Shown here piece by piece: positions 18,706 to 28,040 of a stretch of DNA of 64,000 bases. A program made the position numbers and the translations under genes. Each line of letters starts with the position of its first letter. The first letter of the stretch is position 1. Under the pieces are notes generated by a model, which ran no database searches, was not told where the DNA came from, and saw nothing but the letters and a program-made list of their open reading frames with translations. Source of the DNA: Jiangella anatolica (GTDB taxonomy: Bacteria; Actinomycetota; Actinomycetes; Jiangellales; Jiangellaceae); contig NZ_POTW01000015.1 of NCBI RefSeq assembly GCF_003236295.1, forward strand, positions 1-64,000, written 5' to 3'.

Positions 18706-18744
18706 TTACCGACAAGTAGCATCATGGGGTTACCGGCTGGTAGC
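18706..18744. promoter_or_regulatory. Tandem 15-bp operator upstream of the acyl-CoA dehydrogenase
   Basis: TTACCGACAAGTAGC (18706-18720) and TTACCGGCTGGTAGC (18730-18744) are direct repeats 24 bp apart (start to start). Each is an imperfect palindrome of the form TTACC-N5-GTAGC. They lie 20-59 bp before ATG 18765 in the divergent region with the META lipoproteins. This is the layout of a repressor site such as a TetR-type fatty-acid regulator; the regulator is not identified. Confidence 0.55.
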
Positions 18745-18764
18745 AACACGGTACGGAGGATGCG

Positions 18765-20624
18765 ATGAGCCACTACAGGTCCAACCTGCGTGACATCGAG
18801 TTCGCGCTGTTCGACGTGTTCGGCAGCGACGCGCAGTTGGGCAGCGGGCGCTACGAGGAGTTCGACGCCGACACGGTGCGCAGCATCCTGGCCGAGGTCG
18901 ACCGGATGAGCCGGGAGGACCTCGCGGCCTCGTACACCGAGTCCGACCGCACGCCGCCGGTCTACGACCCCGCCACGCGCTCCGTCGCCCTCCCCGAGGC
19001 GTTCAAGCAGAGCTTCGCCACGCTGATGGACTCCGAGCTGTGGCGCTTCGCGCTGCCCGAGGGCCTGGGCGGCACCCCGCTGCCGCCGTCGGTGTTCTGG
19101 GGCGCGGCCGAGCTGATCCTCGGCTCCAACGCGGCCGCCTGGATGTACGCCTCCGGCCCGTCGTTCGCGAGCGTCATCTGGCGCAACGGCACCGAGGAGC
19201 AGAAGCGGATCGCCGAGATCATGATCGACCGCCGCTGGGCCGCCACGATGGTGCTCACCGAGCCCGACGCCGGCTCCGACGTCGGCGCCGGCACCACGAA
19301 GGCGCACCCGCAGCCCGACGGCAGCTGGCACATCGAGGGCGTGAAGCGGTTCATCACGTCCGGCGAGCACGACATGAGCGAGAACATCGTGCACCTCGTC
19401 CTCGCCCGGCCGGTGGGCGTCGAGGGCGCCGGCGGCCCAGGCACCAAGGGGCTGTCGCTGTTCATCGTCCCGAAGATCCGGTTCGACCCGTCGACCGGCG
19501 AGCTGGGCTCTCGCAACGGCGTCTACGCCACCAACGTCGAGAAGAAGATGGGGCTCAAGGTCTCCACCACCTGCGAGCTGACCTTCGGCGACGGCGAGCC
19601 CGCGACCGGCTGGCTGCTCGGCGACGTCCACGACGGCATCGCGCAGATGTTCCAGGTGATCGAGTACGCCCGGATGATGGTCGGCACGAAGGCGATCGCC
19701 ACGCTCTCGTCCGGCTACCTCAACGCGCTGGAGTACGCCAAGGAGCGGGTCCAGGGCGCCGACCTCACCCGGGCCACCGACAAGTCCGCTCCGCGCGTCA
19801 CCATCACCCACCACCCCGACGTACGCCGGTCGCTCATGACCCAGAAGGCGCACGCCGAGGGCATGCGGGCGCTCGTCCTCTACACCGCCACCATGCAGGA
19901 CGCCGTCGCGGCGGCGGCCGCGCGCGGCGAGACCGACGAGAACGCCGAGCGCGTCAACGACCTGCTGCTGCCGATCGTCAAGGGGTACGGGTCGGAGCGG
20001 TCCTGGGTGCTGCTGGGCTCGGAGTCGCTGCAGACCTTCGGCGGCTCGGGCTTCCTGCAGGACTACCCGCTCGAGCAGTACGTCCGCGACGCCAAGATCG
20101 ACACGCTGTACGAGGGCACGACCGCGATCCAGGGCCAGGACTTCTTCTTCCGCAAGATCGTCCGCGACAACGGCCAGGCCATCGGCTGGCTGTCGCAGCA
20201 GATCCAGCAGACCGTCGACGACGAGCTGGGCGGCGGCCGGCTGAAGGTGGAGCGGGAGCTGCTGGCCAAGGCGCTGGCCGACGTCCAGGGCATCCTCGCC
20301 ACGATGGTCGGCTTCCTCATGTCCGCCGACGAGCGCACCGAGGGCGGCGACGTCCGCAACGTCTACAAGGTCGGCCAGAACACCACCCGGCTGCTGCTGG
20401 CCGCCGGCGACCTCGTCGTCGCCTGGCTGCTGCTGCGGCAGGCAGCGGTGGCCCTCGCCCGCCTCGACGGCGAGGTCTCGGCCAAGGACCAGGCGTTCTA
20501 CGAGGGCAAGGTCGCGGCCGCGCAGTTCTTCGCCCGGCAGGTCCTGCCCCGGCTGGCCGCCGAGCGGGCCGTCGCCGAGGCGACCGACAACGCCCTGATG
20601 GACCTCGACGAGGCCGCCTTCTGA
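18765..20624 (+). CDS. Acyl-CoA dehydrogenase, long FadE5-like form
   Basis: A 619-residue flavoenzyme, longer than the usual 380-residue form because of N- and C-terminal extensions, as in mycobacterial FadE5-like enzymes. Landmarks are the FAD-binding [15 protein letters not shown], the middle beta domain ([19 protein letters not shown]), the C-terminal bundle with [21 protein letters not shown], and [13 protein letters not shown], whose Glu is the expected catalytic base. It should introduce the trans-2 double bond into an acyl-CoA in beta-oxidation; chain length cannot be told. GGAGGA lies 6 bp before ATG 18765. The tandem TTACC repeats suggest repression in the absence of a lipid signal. 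A terminator follows. Confidence 0.95.
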   Translation: MSHYRSNLRDIEFALFDVFGSDAQLGSGRYEEFDADTVRSILAEVDRMSREDLAASYTESDRTPPVYDPATRSVALPEAFKQSFATLMDSELWRFALPEGLGGTPLPPSVFWGAAELILGSNAAAWMYASGPSFASVIWRNGTEEQKRIAEIMIDRRWAATMVLTEPDAGSDVGAGTTKAHPQPDGSWHIEGVKRFITSGEHDMSENIVHLVLARPVGVEGAGGPGTKGLSLFIVPKIRFDPSTGELGSRNGVYATNVEKKMGLKVSTTCELTFGDGEPATGWLLGDVHDGIAQMFQVIEYARMMVGTKAIATLSSGYLNALEYAKERVQGADLTRATDKSAPRVTITHHPDVRRSLMTQKAHAEGMRALVLYTATMQDAVAAAAARGETDENAERVNDLLLPIVKGYGSERSWVLLGSESLQTFGGSGFLQDYPLEQYVRDAKIDTLYEGTTAIQGQDFFFRKIVRDNGQAIGWLSQQIQQTVDDELGGGRLKVERELLAKALADVQGILATMVGFLMSADERTEGGDVRNVYKVGQNTTRLLLAAGDLVVAWLLLRQAAVALARLDGEVSAKDQAFYEGKVAAAQFFARQVLPRLAAERAVAEATDNALMDLDEAAF

Positions 20625-20663
20625 CCCATCGCCCACGCGCCTGACCAGGCGCCCACGATCGCC

Positions 20664-20698
20664 GGCCCTCGGACCGCACCACCCACGGTCCGGGGGCC
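20664..20698 (+). terminator. Hairpin terminator after the acyl-CoA dehydrogenase
   Basis: GGCCCTCGGACCG pairs with CGGTCCGGGGGCC (one G:U pair) around a 9-nt loop, 40 bp after the stop, with a short T-rich stretch following. It may also serve the convergent gene at 20721. Confidence 0.7.
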
Positions 20699-20720
20699 GT
20701 CGCTTTCCTCGACGGGGCGG

Positions 20721-21101
20721 CTAGCTGAGCCAGTCCTGCAGCAGTGCGGCACCCGCCCGGGTCGTCAGATCCTCGTCAGGGGCCGCGACGGCGCACAGCT
20801 CCAGGACGCGCTCCTGCCGCTCCTGGACGACCCAGTAGAGGTGGTCCTGCTGCTCGGCGTCGGCGTGAGCCGCAGCCTGCGCCAGCACGCGGACGCCGCG
20901 AACGTCGTCGCGCTCGAGCAGAGCGCGAGCAACCACATCGGTGACATAGGTGTTGTAGGCGTCCAGGACCAGGCGGCGCAGCGTCGCGGCGACTGGAGAA
21001 CGCTCCGCCCAGGCCGCCAGTTGACGACCGGCGTCGGCGCGGATCTCGACGTCCGGCGACAGCGACGCCTCGAGCAGCGCGGCCAACGCGTCATCGTGCA
21101 C
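20721..21101 (-). CDS. Small helical repeat protein, hypothetical
   Basis: A 126-residue, almost all-helical, acidic protein. The pattern ALLEASLSPDVEIRADAGRQLAAW, then VARALLERDDVRGVRVLAQA, resembles two to three HEAT-like helical pairs, which usually mediate protein contacts. There are no catalytic motifs, signal or membrane segments. The start is GTG 21101 with AGAGG 8 bp upstream. It is divergent from malate synthase, with 109 bp between them. I do not recognise the family and assign no function. Confidence 0.65.
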   Translation of the reverse strand: MHDDALAALLEASLSPDVEIRADAGRQLAAWAERSPVAATLRRLVLDAYNTYVTDVVARALLERDDVRGVRVLAQAAAHADAEQQDHLYWVVQERQERVLELCAVAAPDEDLTTRAGAALLQDWLS

Positions 21102-21134
21102 GATCGCAGCCTCTCACCTCGTATCCCGGACCGG

Positions 21135-21164
21135 TTGACCACCCATCCGCCTCACCGATATTCT
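21135..21164 (+). promoter_or_regulatory. Probable promoter of malate synthase
   Basis: TTGACC (21135-21140) and TATTCT (21159-21164) are 18 bp apart, a fair housekeeping promoter. The -10 box is overlapped by the first operator copy, which fits repression. The same TTGACC -35 box occurs at the glcD promoter. Confidence 0.55.
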
Positions 21165-21196
21165 GGAATGCAGATAGCAGTTTCCGAATCGTGGAA
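21161..21196. promoter_or_regulatory. Two IclR-type operator copies before malate synthase
   Basis: TTCTGGAATGCAGAT (21161-21175) and TTCCGAATCGTGGAA (21182-21196) start 21 bp apart, two helical turns. The second is a near-palindrome, TTCC-N7-GGAA, and matches the glcD operator in 14 of 15 bases. The pattern resembles GGAA/TTCC palindromes bound by IclR/AllR-family regulators. Confidence 0.6.
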
Positions 21197-21210
21197 TTCT
21201 GGGAGTTGGG

Positions 21211-22806
21211 ATGGCGGGTATCGAGGTCACCGGTCCGATGCGCGAACGGTTCGACGAGGTGCTGACCCCGGCCGCGCTGGCGCTGATCGAGCGGCTGCAC
21301 CGGGAGCTGAACCCGCGCCGCCTGGAGCTGCTGCGCCGTCGCGCCGAGCGCACCGCAGCCATCGCCGGCGGCGCCGATCTGGACTTCCTCGCCGAGACCA
21401 AGGACGTCCGCGAGGACGACTCGTGGCGGGCCGCGCCGCCGGCGCCGGGCCTGGAGGACCGCCGGGTCGAGATCACCGGCCCGACCGACCGGAAGATGAC
21501 GATCAACGCGCTCAACTCCGGCGCGAAGGTGTGGCTGGCCGACCAGGAGGACGCCAACACGCCGCTGTGGGAGAACGTCGTCCAGGGGCAGCTCAACCTG
21601 CGCGACGCCATCGACAGGACGATCGAGTTCACCAACCCCGACGGCAAGCACTACGCGCTGCGCACCGACCAGCCGCTGGCCACGATCGTCGTCCGGCCGC
21701 GGGGCTGGCACCTGCCGGAGAAGCACATCACCGTCGACGGCGAGCCGACGTCGGGCGGGCTGGTCGACTTCGCGCTCTACCTCGCCACCAGCGGGCAGAA
21801 GCAGATCGACCGCGGCCAGGGGCCGTACTTCTACCTGCCGAAGATGGAGAGCCACCTCGAGGCGCGGCTCTGGAACGACGCGTTCGTCATCGGCCAGGAG
21901 GCGCTGGGCATCCCGCGCGGCACCATCCGGGCGACCGTCCTCATCGAGACCTATCCGGCGGCGTTCGAGATGGAGGAGATCCTCTACGAGCTGCGCGAGC
22001 ACTCCGCCGGCCTCAACGCCGGGCGCTGGGACTACATGTTCAGCGTCATCAAGACGCACCGCACCCGCGGCACCGACTTCGTGCTGCCCGACCGCAACTC
22101 GGTCACGATGACGGTGCCGTTCATGCGCGCCTACACCGAGCTGCTCGTGCGCACCTGCCACAAGCGCGGCGCGCACGCGATCGGCGGGATGGCGGCGTTC
22201 ATCCCGTCGAAGGATCCGGAGATCAACGACGCCGCGTTCGCCAAGGTCCGCGCCGACAAGGAGCGCGAGGCCGGCGACGGCTTCGACGGGTCCTGGGTGG
22301 CCCACCCCGGCATGGTCGAGGTCTGCCGCGACGCCTTCACCGCCGTCCTCGGCGACCGTCCGAACCAGATCGACCGCACCCGCGACGACGTCAACGTCAC
22401 CGCCGCCGACCTCCTCGACGTCGCGTCGACGCCGGGCGAGGTCACCGAGGCCGGCCTGCGCGGCAACATCTCGGTCGGCATCCAGTACCTCGCCGCCTGG
22501 CTGGGCGGCCTCGGCGCCGTCGGCATCAACAACCTCATGGAGGACGCGGCGACCGCCGAGATCAGCCGCAGCCAGGTCTGGCAGTGGCTGCACAACGGCG
22601 TCCAGCTGGCCGACGGCCAGCGGGTCACCCGGGAACTGGTGGAGCGCCTGATCGAGGAGGAGTGCACCACCATCGAGCAGCGCGTCGGCGCCGACGCGTT
22701 CGCCGGCGGCCACTGGGCCGAGGCACGGGCCACGTTCACCGACCTGGCCCTCGCCGACGACTACACCGACTTCCTCACGCTGCCGGCCTACGAACAGATG
22801 CCATGA
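21211..22806 (+). CDS. aceB: Malate synthase A
   Basis: A 531-residue malate synthase of the A isoform (about 530 residues). It condenses glyoxylate with acetyl-CoA to give malate and CoA in the cytoplasm. The family signature is clear in REHSAGLNAGRWDYMFSVIK, with the metal-binding Glu/Asp region ATVLIETYPAAFEMEEILYE and the catalytic-Asp region GINNLMEDAATAEISRSQVW. The start ATG 21211 has GGGAG 6 bp before it. No isocitrate lyase is in the window, so glyoxylate here probably comes from glycolate (glcDEF at 25.6-29.5 kb) or purine breakdown. Two operator copies at its promoter tie it to glcD and the IclR gene. Confidence 0.97.
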   Translation: MAGIEVTGPMRERFDEVLTPAALALIERLHRELNPRRLELLRRRAERTAAIAGGADLDFLAETKDVREDDSWRAAPPAPGLEDRRVEITGPTDRKMTINALNSGAKVWLADQEDANTPLWENVVQGQLNLRDAIDRTIEFTNPDGKHYALRTDQPLATIVVRPRGWHLPEKHITVDGEPTSGGLVDFALYLATSGQKQIDRGQGPYFYLPKMESHLEARLWNDAFVIGQEALGIPRGTIRATVLIETYPAAFEMEEILYELREHSAGLNAGRWDYMFSVIKTHRTRGTDFVLPDRNSVTMTVPFMRAYTELLVRTCHKRGAHAIGGMAAFIPSKDPEINDAAFAKVRADKEREAGDGFDGSWVAHPGMVEVCRDAFTAVLGDRPNQIDRTRDDVNVTAADLLDVASTPGEVTEAGLRGNISVGIQYLAAWLGGLGAVGINNLMEDAATAEISRSQVWQWLHNGVQLADGQRVTRELVERLIEEECTTIEQRVGADAFAGGHWAEARATFTDLALADDYTDFLTLPAYEQMP

Positions 22807-22813
22807 GCGGGAC

Positions 22814-23404
22814 ATGAGCGACGGACCGGCGTACGAGATCACGAACGAGCTGCTCGCTCTCGGCGACGAGGAACTCGGCCGGACGATGCGCGCGGCGATG
22901 CTCGACTCCGGCCGCGACCACTGGGCCGATGCCGACGGCGCGCCGTACCCACGGCTGGAGCTGGACGACCCGCCGGCGCCGACCGACGACCCCCTGCTGG
23001 CCGTGGGGTACGCGCTGCTGGCCCACCTGCCGGAGGGCTGGGAGTTCGCGCTGCTCACGGTGTCGGCGGCGGCCGACGAGGTGCGGACGTACGTGACGGT
23101 CCGGCTGCCCGGCGGCGACGCGCGGCACCGGATCCTGCTCTACCTCCCGGACGTCGCCGCGGCCGCGCTGGCGCTGCGCCGCGCCACCTACGAGCCGGAC
23201 GGACGGGGCGCCTGGTACGGCGCCCTCATCCGCCTCGACAACGACGGCCGCCTCGCCACCAAGTACGACTACGACGGCCCGCCGTTCATGCAGTGGGGAC
23301 CGGGCGAGGTGGAGCTACTGCGCCGCGACCACGAGCTCTACCCGCGCGACCCCGAGCACCTGCCACCCTGGCATCCCGTCAGCCCGACTGCGCCGCCTGC
23401 TTGA
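22814..23404 (+). CDS. YezG/DUF600-like immunity-type protein
   Basis: A 196-residue acidic cytoplasmic protein. The central and C-terminal part (LPEGWEFALLTVSAAADEV, then LRRATYEPDGRGAWYGALI, LDNDGRLATKYDYDGPPF) follows the pattern of the YezG/DUF600 family, known as immunity partners of LXG toxins. There the strand pairs around WEF and the GAWY...DGRL...YDYD block are typical. No toxin gene lies beside it, so it may be an orphan immunity gene or serve another role. It begins 7 bp after malate synthase and may be co-transcribed with it. Its end overlaps the convergent malic enzyme gene by 26 bp. Confidence 0.65.
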   Translation: MSDGPAYEITNELLALGDEELGRTMRAAMLDSGRDHWADADGAPYPRLELDDPPAPTDDPLLAVGYALLAHLPEGWEFALLTVSAAADEVRTYVTVRLPGGDARHRILLYLPDVAAAALALRRATYEPDGRGAWYGALIRLDNDGRLATKYDYDGPPFMQWGPGEVELLRRDHELYPRDPEHLPPWHPVSPTAPPA

Positions 23405-24764
23405 CGGCGGCGGCGACGGCCGGGGCGACCTCGGGGTCGAAGACCGACGGGACGATGTAGCTGGCGTTGACCTGGGCCGGACGGACGGAGTCGGCGATGG
23501 CTCGGGCCGCGGCGAGCATGACGGCGTCGGTGATCCGGTGCGCGCCGGCGTCGAGCATGCCGCGGAAGAAGCCGGGGAAGGCGAGCACGTTGTTGATCTG
23601 GTTCGGGAAGTCCGACCGGCCCGTGGCGACGACGGCGGCGTGCTCGCGCGCGCCGATCGGGTCGACCTCGGGGTCGGGGTTGGCCAGCGCGAACACGATC
23701 GCGTCGTCGGCCATCGTCGCGATGTCGGCCCCGGTGAGCAGGTTCGGCCCGGAGACACCGATGAACACGTCGGCGCCGGCGAGCACCTCACGCAGCGACC
23801 CGGTGACACCGCGCGGGTTGGTGTTCTGCGCGATCCAGCGGCGGAACTGGTCGCGGCCCTCGCCGTCGGGGTTGACGGCGCCGCGACGGTCGCAGGCGAC
23901 GATGTCGGTGACGCCCTGGGCGGCGAGCAGCCGGATGATCGCGTGGCCGGCCGCGCCGACGCCGCTGACGACGACCCGGACGGAGTCCAGCGACTTCCCG
24001 ACCACCCGCAGCGCGTTGTAGAGCGCCGCCAGGACGACGATCGCCGTGCCGTGCTGGTCGTCGTGGAAGACGGGGATGTCGAGCAGTTCGCGCAGCCGCG
24101 CCTCGATCTCGAAGCAGCGGGGCGCGGCGATGTCCTCCAGGTTGATCCCGCCATAGACCGGCGCCAGCGCGCGCACGATCGACACGATCTCGTCGGTGTC
24201 CTGCGTGTCCAGGCAGACCGGCCAGGCGTCGACGCCGGCGAACTGCTTGAACAGCGCCGCCTTGCCCTCCATCACCGGCAGCGCGGCGGCCGGGCCGATG
24301 TTGCCCAGTCCCAGCACGGCCGATCCGTCGGTGACGACGGCGACGGTGTTGCGCTTGATGGTCAGCCGGCGCGCGTCCTCCGGGTTCTCCGCGATCGCCA
24401 GGCACACCCGCGCCACACCGGGGGTGTAGGCGCGGGACAGGTCGTCGCGGTGCTTGAGCGGGACCTTCGGGTTCACCTCGAGCTTGCCGCCGAGGTGGAT
24501 GAGGAACGTCCGGTCGCTCACCTTCCGCACCGTGACGCCGTCGACCTGCGTCAGCGCCTTGGTGATCGATTCGGCGTGGTCGGAGTCGACGGCGTCGCAG
24601 GTGACGTCGACGACGAGACGGTCGGCGAAGGACTCGACGACGTCGAGGGCGGTCAGCGCGCCGCCGGCCGCGCTGACGGCGGCGGCCAGGCCGCTGGTGG
24701 CCGTGGACGAGGACGGGGCTTCGACACGGACGGTGATCGCATATCCCGGACTGGGCGTTGCCAT
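23379..24764 (-). CDS. NAD(P)-dependent malic enzyme with N-terminal ACT-like domain
   Basis: A 461-residue malic enzyme that decarboxylates malate to pyruvate. It has an N-terminal ACT-like regulatory domain (about residues 5-75) and a catalytic domain starting at [18 protein letters not shown]. The metal/substrate region is [13 protein letters not shown], the dinucleotide-binding turn is [12 protein letters not shown], and a [13 protein letters not shown] block follows. NAD or NADP preference cannot be read reliably. A TTG at 24779 is in frame, but ATG 24764 is preferred because GGAGAG lies 7 bp upstream. The gene is divergent from iclR, and an operator copy lies in the shared 47-bp gap. 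It should drain malate from the AceB reaction. Confidence 0.94.
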   Translation of the reverse strand: MATPSPGYAITVRVEAPSSSTATSGLAAAVSAAGGALTALDVVESFADRLVVDVTCDAVDSDHAESITKALTQVDGVTVRKVSDRTFLIHLGGKLEVNPKVPLKHRDDLSRAYTPGVARVCLAIAENPEDARRLTIKRNTVAVVTDGSAVLGLGNIGPAAALPVMEGKAALFKQFAGVDAWPVCLDTQDTDEIVSIVRALAPVYGGINLEDIAAPRCFEIEARLRELLDIPVFHDDQHGTAIVVLAALYNALRVVGKSLDSVRVVVSGVGAAGHAIIRLLAAQGVTDIVACDRRGAVNPDGEGRDQFRRWIAQNTNPRGVTGSLREVLAGADVFIGVSGPNLLTGADIATMADDAIVFALANPDPEVDPIGAREHAAVVATGRSDFPNQINNVLAFPGFFRGMLDAGAHRITDAVMLAAARAIADSVRPAQVNASYIVPSVFDPEVAPAVAAAVKQAAQSG

Positions 24765-24781
24765 GCGCTTACTCTCCAAGA

Positions 24782-24796
24782 TTCTGTATCGCGGAC
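24782..24796. promoter_or_regulatory. IclR-type operator between malic enzyme and iclR
   Basis: TTCTGTATCGCGGAC matches the aceB and glcD operators in about 11 of 15 positions. It lies just upstream of the TAGTAT (24799-24804) that is the likely -10 of the iclR gene and 18 bp upstream of the malic enzyme ATG, so one bound protein could control both directions. Confidence 0.5.
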
Positions 24797-24811
24797 GTTA
24801 GTATCTGCAGT

Positions 24812-25588
24812 GTGGAAACTGAGTCGTCGCGGGCTCGCTCGGGCGGTGTGCAGTCGGTCGAGCGGGCGTTCGGCCTGCTCGAGACGATGGCCGACCACGG
24901 CGGCAGCATGGGGTTGTCCCAGCTGGCCACGGCCTCGCAACTGCCGTTGCCGACCATCCACCGCATCGTCCGGACCCTCGTCGACCTCGGCTATCTGCGG
25001 CAGGAGCCGTCGCGGCGCTACGCCCTGGGGCCGCGCCTGATCAGGCTCGGCGAGAGCTCCTCGACCATGCTCAGCACGTGGGCACGGCCGCAGCTCACTC
25101 ACCTGGTCGACGAGCTGGGCGAGTCGGCGAACCTCGCGATGCTCGACGGTGACCAGATCGTATACGTGGCACAGGTGCCCTCGCGCCATTCCATGCGGAT
25201 GTTCACCGAGGTCGGCCGCCGGGTGTGGGCGCACTGCACCGCGGTCGGCAAGGCCGTGCTGGCGACGCTGCCGGAGCGGGCGGTGCAGGAGATGCTGCAG
25301 CGCACCGGCATGCCGCAGCAGACCGAGCACACCATCACCGACCCGGCCGAGTTCGCCCGCGAGCTCACCCGCACCGCGGACCGCGGCTACGCGCTCGACG
25401 ACGGAGAGCAGGAGATCGGCGTGCGCTGCGTCGCCGTCGTGGTGCCGGACGCGCCGTCGCGGCTGGGACTGTCCATCTCCGGCCCGACGTCGCGGGTCAC
25501 CGACGACCTCGTCGCCCGCGCCGTCCCGCTGCTGATCAAGGCCGCCGGCGACCTCTCCGAGGAGCTCAGCGGCCGGACCCGGGCCTGA
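24812..25588 (+). CDS. IclR family transcriptional regulator
   Basis: A 258-residue regulator. The N-terminal winged helix-turn-helix (about residues 10-70) contains MGLSQLATASQLPLPTIHRI. The C-terminal IclR effector domain contains AHCTAVGKAVLATL and DDGEQEIGVRCVAVVV. IclR-family effectors include glyoxylate, pyruvate and allantoate. The frame is open to 24758, but GTG 24812 is preferred: TAGTAT ends 7 bp before it (leaderless), and the extension would run through the divergent operator. Its position between malic enzyme and glcDEF, and the four matching operator copies, suggest it controls aceB, malic enzyme, itself and glcDEF. It may repress or activate. Confidence 0.95.
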   Translation: METESSRARSGGVQSVERAFGLLETMADHGGSMGLSQLATASQLPLPTIHRIVRTLVDLGYLRQEPSRRYALGPRLIRLGESSSTMLSTWARPQLTHLVDELGESANLAMLDGDQIVYVAQVPSRHSMRMFTEVGRRVWAHCTAVGKAVLATLPERAVQEMLQRTGMPQQTEHTITDPAEFARELTRTADRGYALDDGEQEIGVRCVAVVVPDAPSRLGLSISGPTSRVTDDLVARAVPLLIKAAGDLSEELSGRTRA

Positions 25589-25593
25589 CGCCG

Positions 25594-26904
25594 TCATCGC
25601 CGGGCCCGCTCCAGCGGCACGCCGCGGATCGACGCGTCCAGGATCTCGATCGGGTGGACCAGCGGGATGTCGCGGCCGAGGAACCGGCGCACCTGCAGCA
25701 GGCAGCCGGCATTGGCGGTCGCGATGACGTCCGGCGCGGCGGCCTCGATGTTCGCCGCCTTGCGCCGGCCCAGCTCCTCTGCCGCGACGGGCTGGACGAG
25801 GTTGTAGATTCCGGCCGACCCGCAGCACAGCTCCGCCTCGGCGATGTCGGTCAGCTCGATGCCGGGGACGGCGCGCAGCAGGTCACGCGGCTGCCGGCGG
25901 ATCCGCTGCGCGTTCGCCAGGTGGCAGGCGTCGTGGTAGGCGACCTTGGCCTGTATCGGGTGCCGGGGTGCCCGCGGTTCCAGCTCGGCCAGCAGTTCGG
26001 TGACGTCGCGGACGGACGCGGCGAAGCGCGCCGCCCGCTCGGCGTAGGCGGGGTCGTCGGCCAGCAGCCGGTCGTACTCCTTCATCGACGAGCCGCAGCC
26101 GGCCACGTTGGCGACGACGACGTCGGCCTCGGCCTTCTCGAACGTGTCGATGAGCCGGCGGGCCCGGGCGGCCGCGTCGTCCTCCAGGCCGGCGTGCAGG
26201 TTCAGCGCGCCGCAGCAGCGCTGCCCCTCCGGGACGACGACCTCGCAGCCCTCGGCCGCCAGCACCCGTGCCGTCGCGGCGTTGACGTCGCCGAACAGCA
26301 CCCGCTGCGCACAGCCTTCGAGCAGCGCGACCCGTAGCCGCCGCTCACCCACCGCCGCCACTCGCGCCGGCAGCCGGCGGAACAGCGACCGCACTTTCAC
26401 CGGCGGCAGCAGGCCCTCGGCGGCGCGCAGCTCGGCCGGCAGCCGGTCGACGATGCCGAGCCGGTGCGTGAGCGCCCGCAGCCCGAGCCGCCGGTACAGC
26501 ACGCCGAACAGCGCGGCCACCCGCATCCGGGCCGGGTACGGAAAGACGGCGAAGACCGCCCGGCGCACCAGCCGGTCGCGCCGGGTGCGCGGGACGTGCC
26601 GCTCCAGCTGCGGCCGGGTCGCCTCCAGCAGCAGGTCGTACTGGACGCCCGACGGGCACGCCGTCACGCAGGCCAGGCAGCCCAGGCAGGAGTCGATGTG
26701 CCCCGCCATCGTCCGGTCCAGCGGGATCTCGCCGCGCTCGGCCAGGTCCATCAGGTAGATCCGGCCGCGCGGGGAGTCCATCTCCTCGCCGCCGACGGCG
26801 TACGTCGGGCAGCTGGGCAGGCAGAACCCGCAATGCACGCAGTCGTCGAGCAGCTCGCGCCGCGGCGGCCGATGCGCGTCGAAGGAGCCGTTGGTCAGAA
26901 CCAC
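25594..26904 (-). CDS. glcF: Glycolate oxidase iron-sulfur subunit
   Basis: A 436-residue subunit that passes electrons from the flavin subunits toward the quinone pool. It has two 4Fe-4S ferredoxin motifs (CVHCGFCLPSCP near residue 20 and CLGCLACVTACP near 70) and two CCG-type domains (GCAQRVLF with RCCGALNLHAG; CHLANAQ with ELCCGSAGIYNLVQP). GTG 26904 is preferred, overlapping the glcE stop by 10 bp; the frame has no better start. Last gene of glcDEF, convergent with iclR, with only 5 bp between stops. Confidence 0.95.
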   Translation of the reverse strand: MVLTNGSFDAHRPPRRELLDDCVHCGFCLPSCPTYAVGGEEMDSPRGRIYLMDLAERGEIPLDRTMAGHIDSCLGCLACVTACPSGVQYDLLLEATRPQLERHVPRTRRDRLVRRAVFAVFPYPARMRVAALFGVLYRRLGLRALTHRLGIVDRLPAELRAAEGLLPPVKVRSLFRRLPARVAAVGERRLRVALLEGCAQRVLFGDVNAATARVLAAEGCEVVVPEGQRCCGALNLHAGLEDDAAARARRLIDTFEKAEADVVVANVAGCGSSMKEYDRLLADDPAYAERAARFAASVRDVTELLAELEPRAPRHPIQAKVAYHDACHLANAQRIRRQPRDLLRAVPGIELTDIAEAELCCGSAGIYNLVQPVAAEELGRRKAANIEAAAPDVIATANAGCLLQVRRFLGRDIPLVHPIEILDASIRGVPLERARR

Positions 26905-28040
26905 GGGGCGAACCTCCCGGAGCCGAGGCGGTCGTCGGGGTCGAAGGCGTGTTTGACGGCGCGCAGGACGGCGACGGCGGGCGGCGGCTCGCCCCAGGCG
27001 GGCAGCTCGGCGCGCAGGCCGTCCGTCCAGCGGCAGACGGTGGTCGCCGGGTGGGCGGTGCGCAGCGCGGTGACGACGGCGGCGTGCGCGGCCGCGGCGC
27101 CGCCGCGCAGCCGGACGGTGTGGGCGCCGGCGAACGGGCTGCTGGTCATCGCGGCGTCGACGGCGTGCTCGGCGGCCGCGCGGTCCACCAGCGCGGCCAG
27201 CGCCGGGAGCCGGTCCGGCGCCGTGCCGATCCGCACGACGGTGTCGCCGTCCGCGCCGCGCACGAGCGCGCCGACCACGGCCCAGGCATCGGCCGCCGCG
27301 TCGGCCGTGTCGGTCGCGTCGGAACCCGCCAACTCGCGGGCCCGGCGCAGGCGGTCCTCGACGCCGCCGGGCGTGCCGTCGAACCGGGCCAGCAGCGTCC
27401 CGTCGCACCACTCGACGGCGACCGGCTCCAGCGAGCCGTGGATCAGCCGGGCGCCGAGGTCGAACGCCGTCGCCGCGTCGCACCGCACCGCCAGCGTCGC
27501 CGTCGCCGCGGCGCGCGGGTGCACCCGCAGGATCACCTCGGCCAGCACCCCGAGCGTGCCCAGTGAGCCGTGGAACAGCTTCGCCAGGTCGTACCCGGCG
27601 ACGTTCTTGATCACGTGGCCGCCGGAGCGGGCCACCGTCGCGTCGGCCAGCACCACCGTCACGCCGATGACGCAGTCGCGCAGCGTGCCGAACGTGTGCC
27701 GCACCGGCCCGGCGTCGCCCGTCGCGATCAGCCCGCCGACGGTGGCGCCGGCGGCCGCGCGGGCCGGGTCGAGCGCCACCCACTGGCCGTGCTCGGCCAG
27801 CGTCTCCTGCAGGGTCGCCAACGGCATGCCGGCCTGCACGGCCACCGTCATGTCGGTCGGGTTGTAGCTGATCAGGCCGCTCATCCCGGTCGTGTCCAGG
27901 ACGCCGTCGTACTCCGGCGCACCACCCCAGTCCGCCGCGGTCCCGGTGCCGGCGATGACCAGCCGCCCGCCCGCGCCGTCGGCCAGAGCGTCGCGCAGCG
28001 CCCGCAGCGTCGTCGGCCGGTACGTCGTCACGGTGCTCAT
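26895..28040 (-). CDS. glcE: Glycolate oxidase FAD-binding subunit
   Basis: A 381-residue subunit of the glycolate oxidase complex with an FAD-binding type-4 domain (PCMH fold). It is shorter at the C-terminus than GlcD. Landmarks are RPTTLRALRDAL, GTGTAADWGG, the FAD stretch ATVGGLIATGDAGPVRHTFG, and HVIKNVAGYDLAKLFHGSLG. It ends ...DRLGSGRFAPWF, typical of GlcE. ATG 28040 overlaps the TGA of glcD (ATGA), so it is translationally coupled. Confidence 0.95.
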   Translation of the reverse strand: MSTVTTYRPTTLRALRDALADGAGGRLVIAGTGTAADWGGAPEYDGVLDTTGMSGLISYNPTDMTVAVQAGMPLATLQETLAEHGQWVALDPARAAAGATVGGLIATGDAGPVRHTFGTLRDCVIGVTVVLADATVARSGGHVIKNVAGYDLAKLFHGSLGTLGVLAEVILRVHPRAAATATLAVRCDAATAFDLGARLIHGSLEPVAVEWCDGTLLARFDGTPGGVEDRLRRARELAGSDATDTADAAADAWAVVGALVRGADGDTVVRIGTAPDRLPALAALVDRAAAEHAVDAAMTSSPFAGAHTVRLRGGAAAAHAAVVTALRTAHPATTVCRWTDGLRAELPAWGEPPPAVAVLRAVKHAFDPDDRLGSGRFAPWF

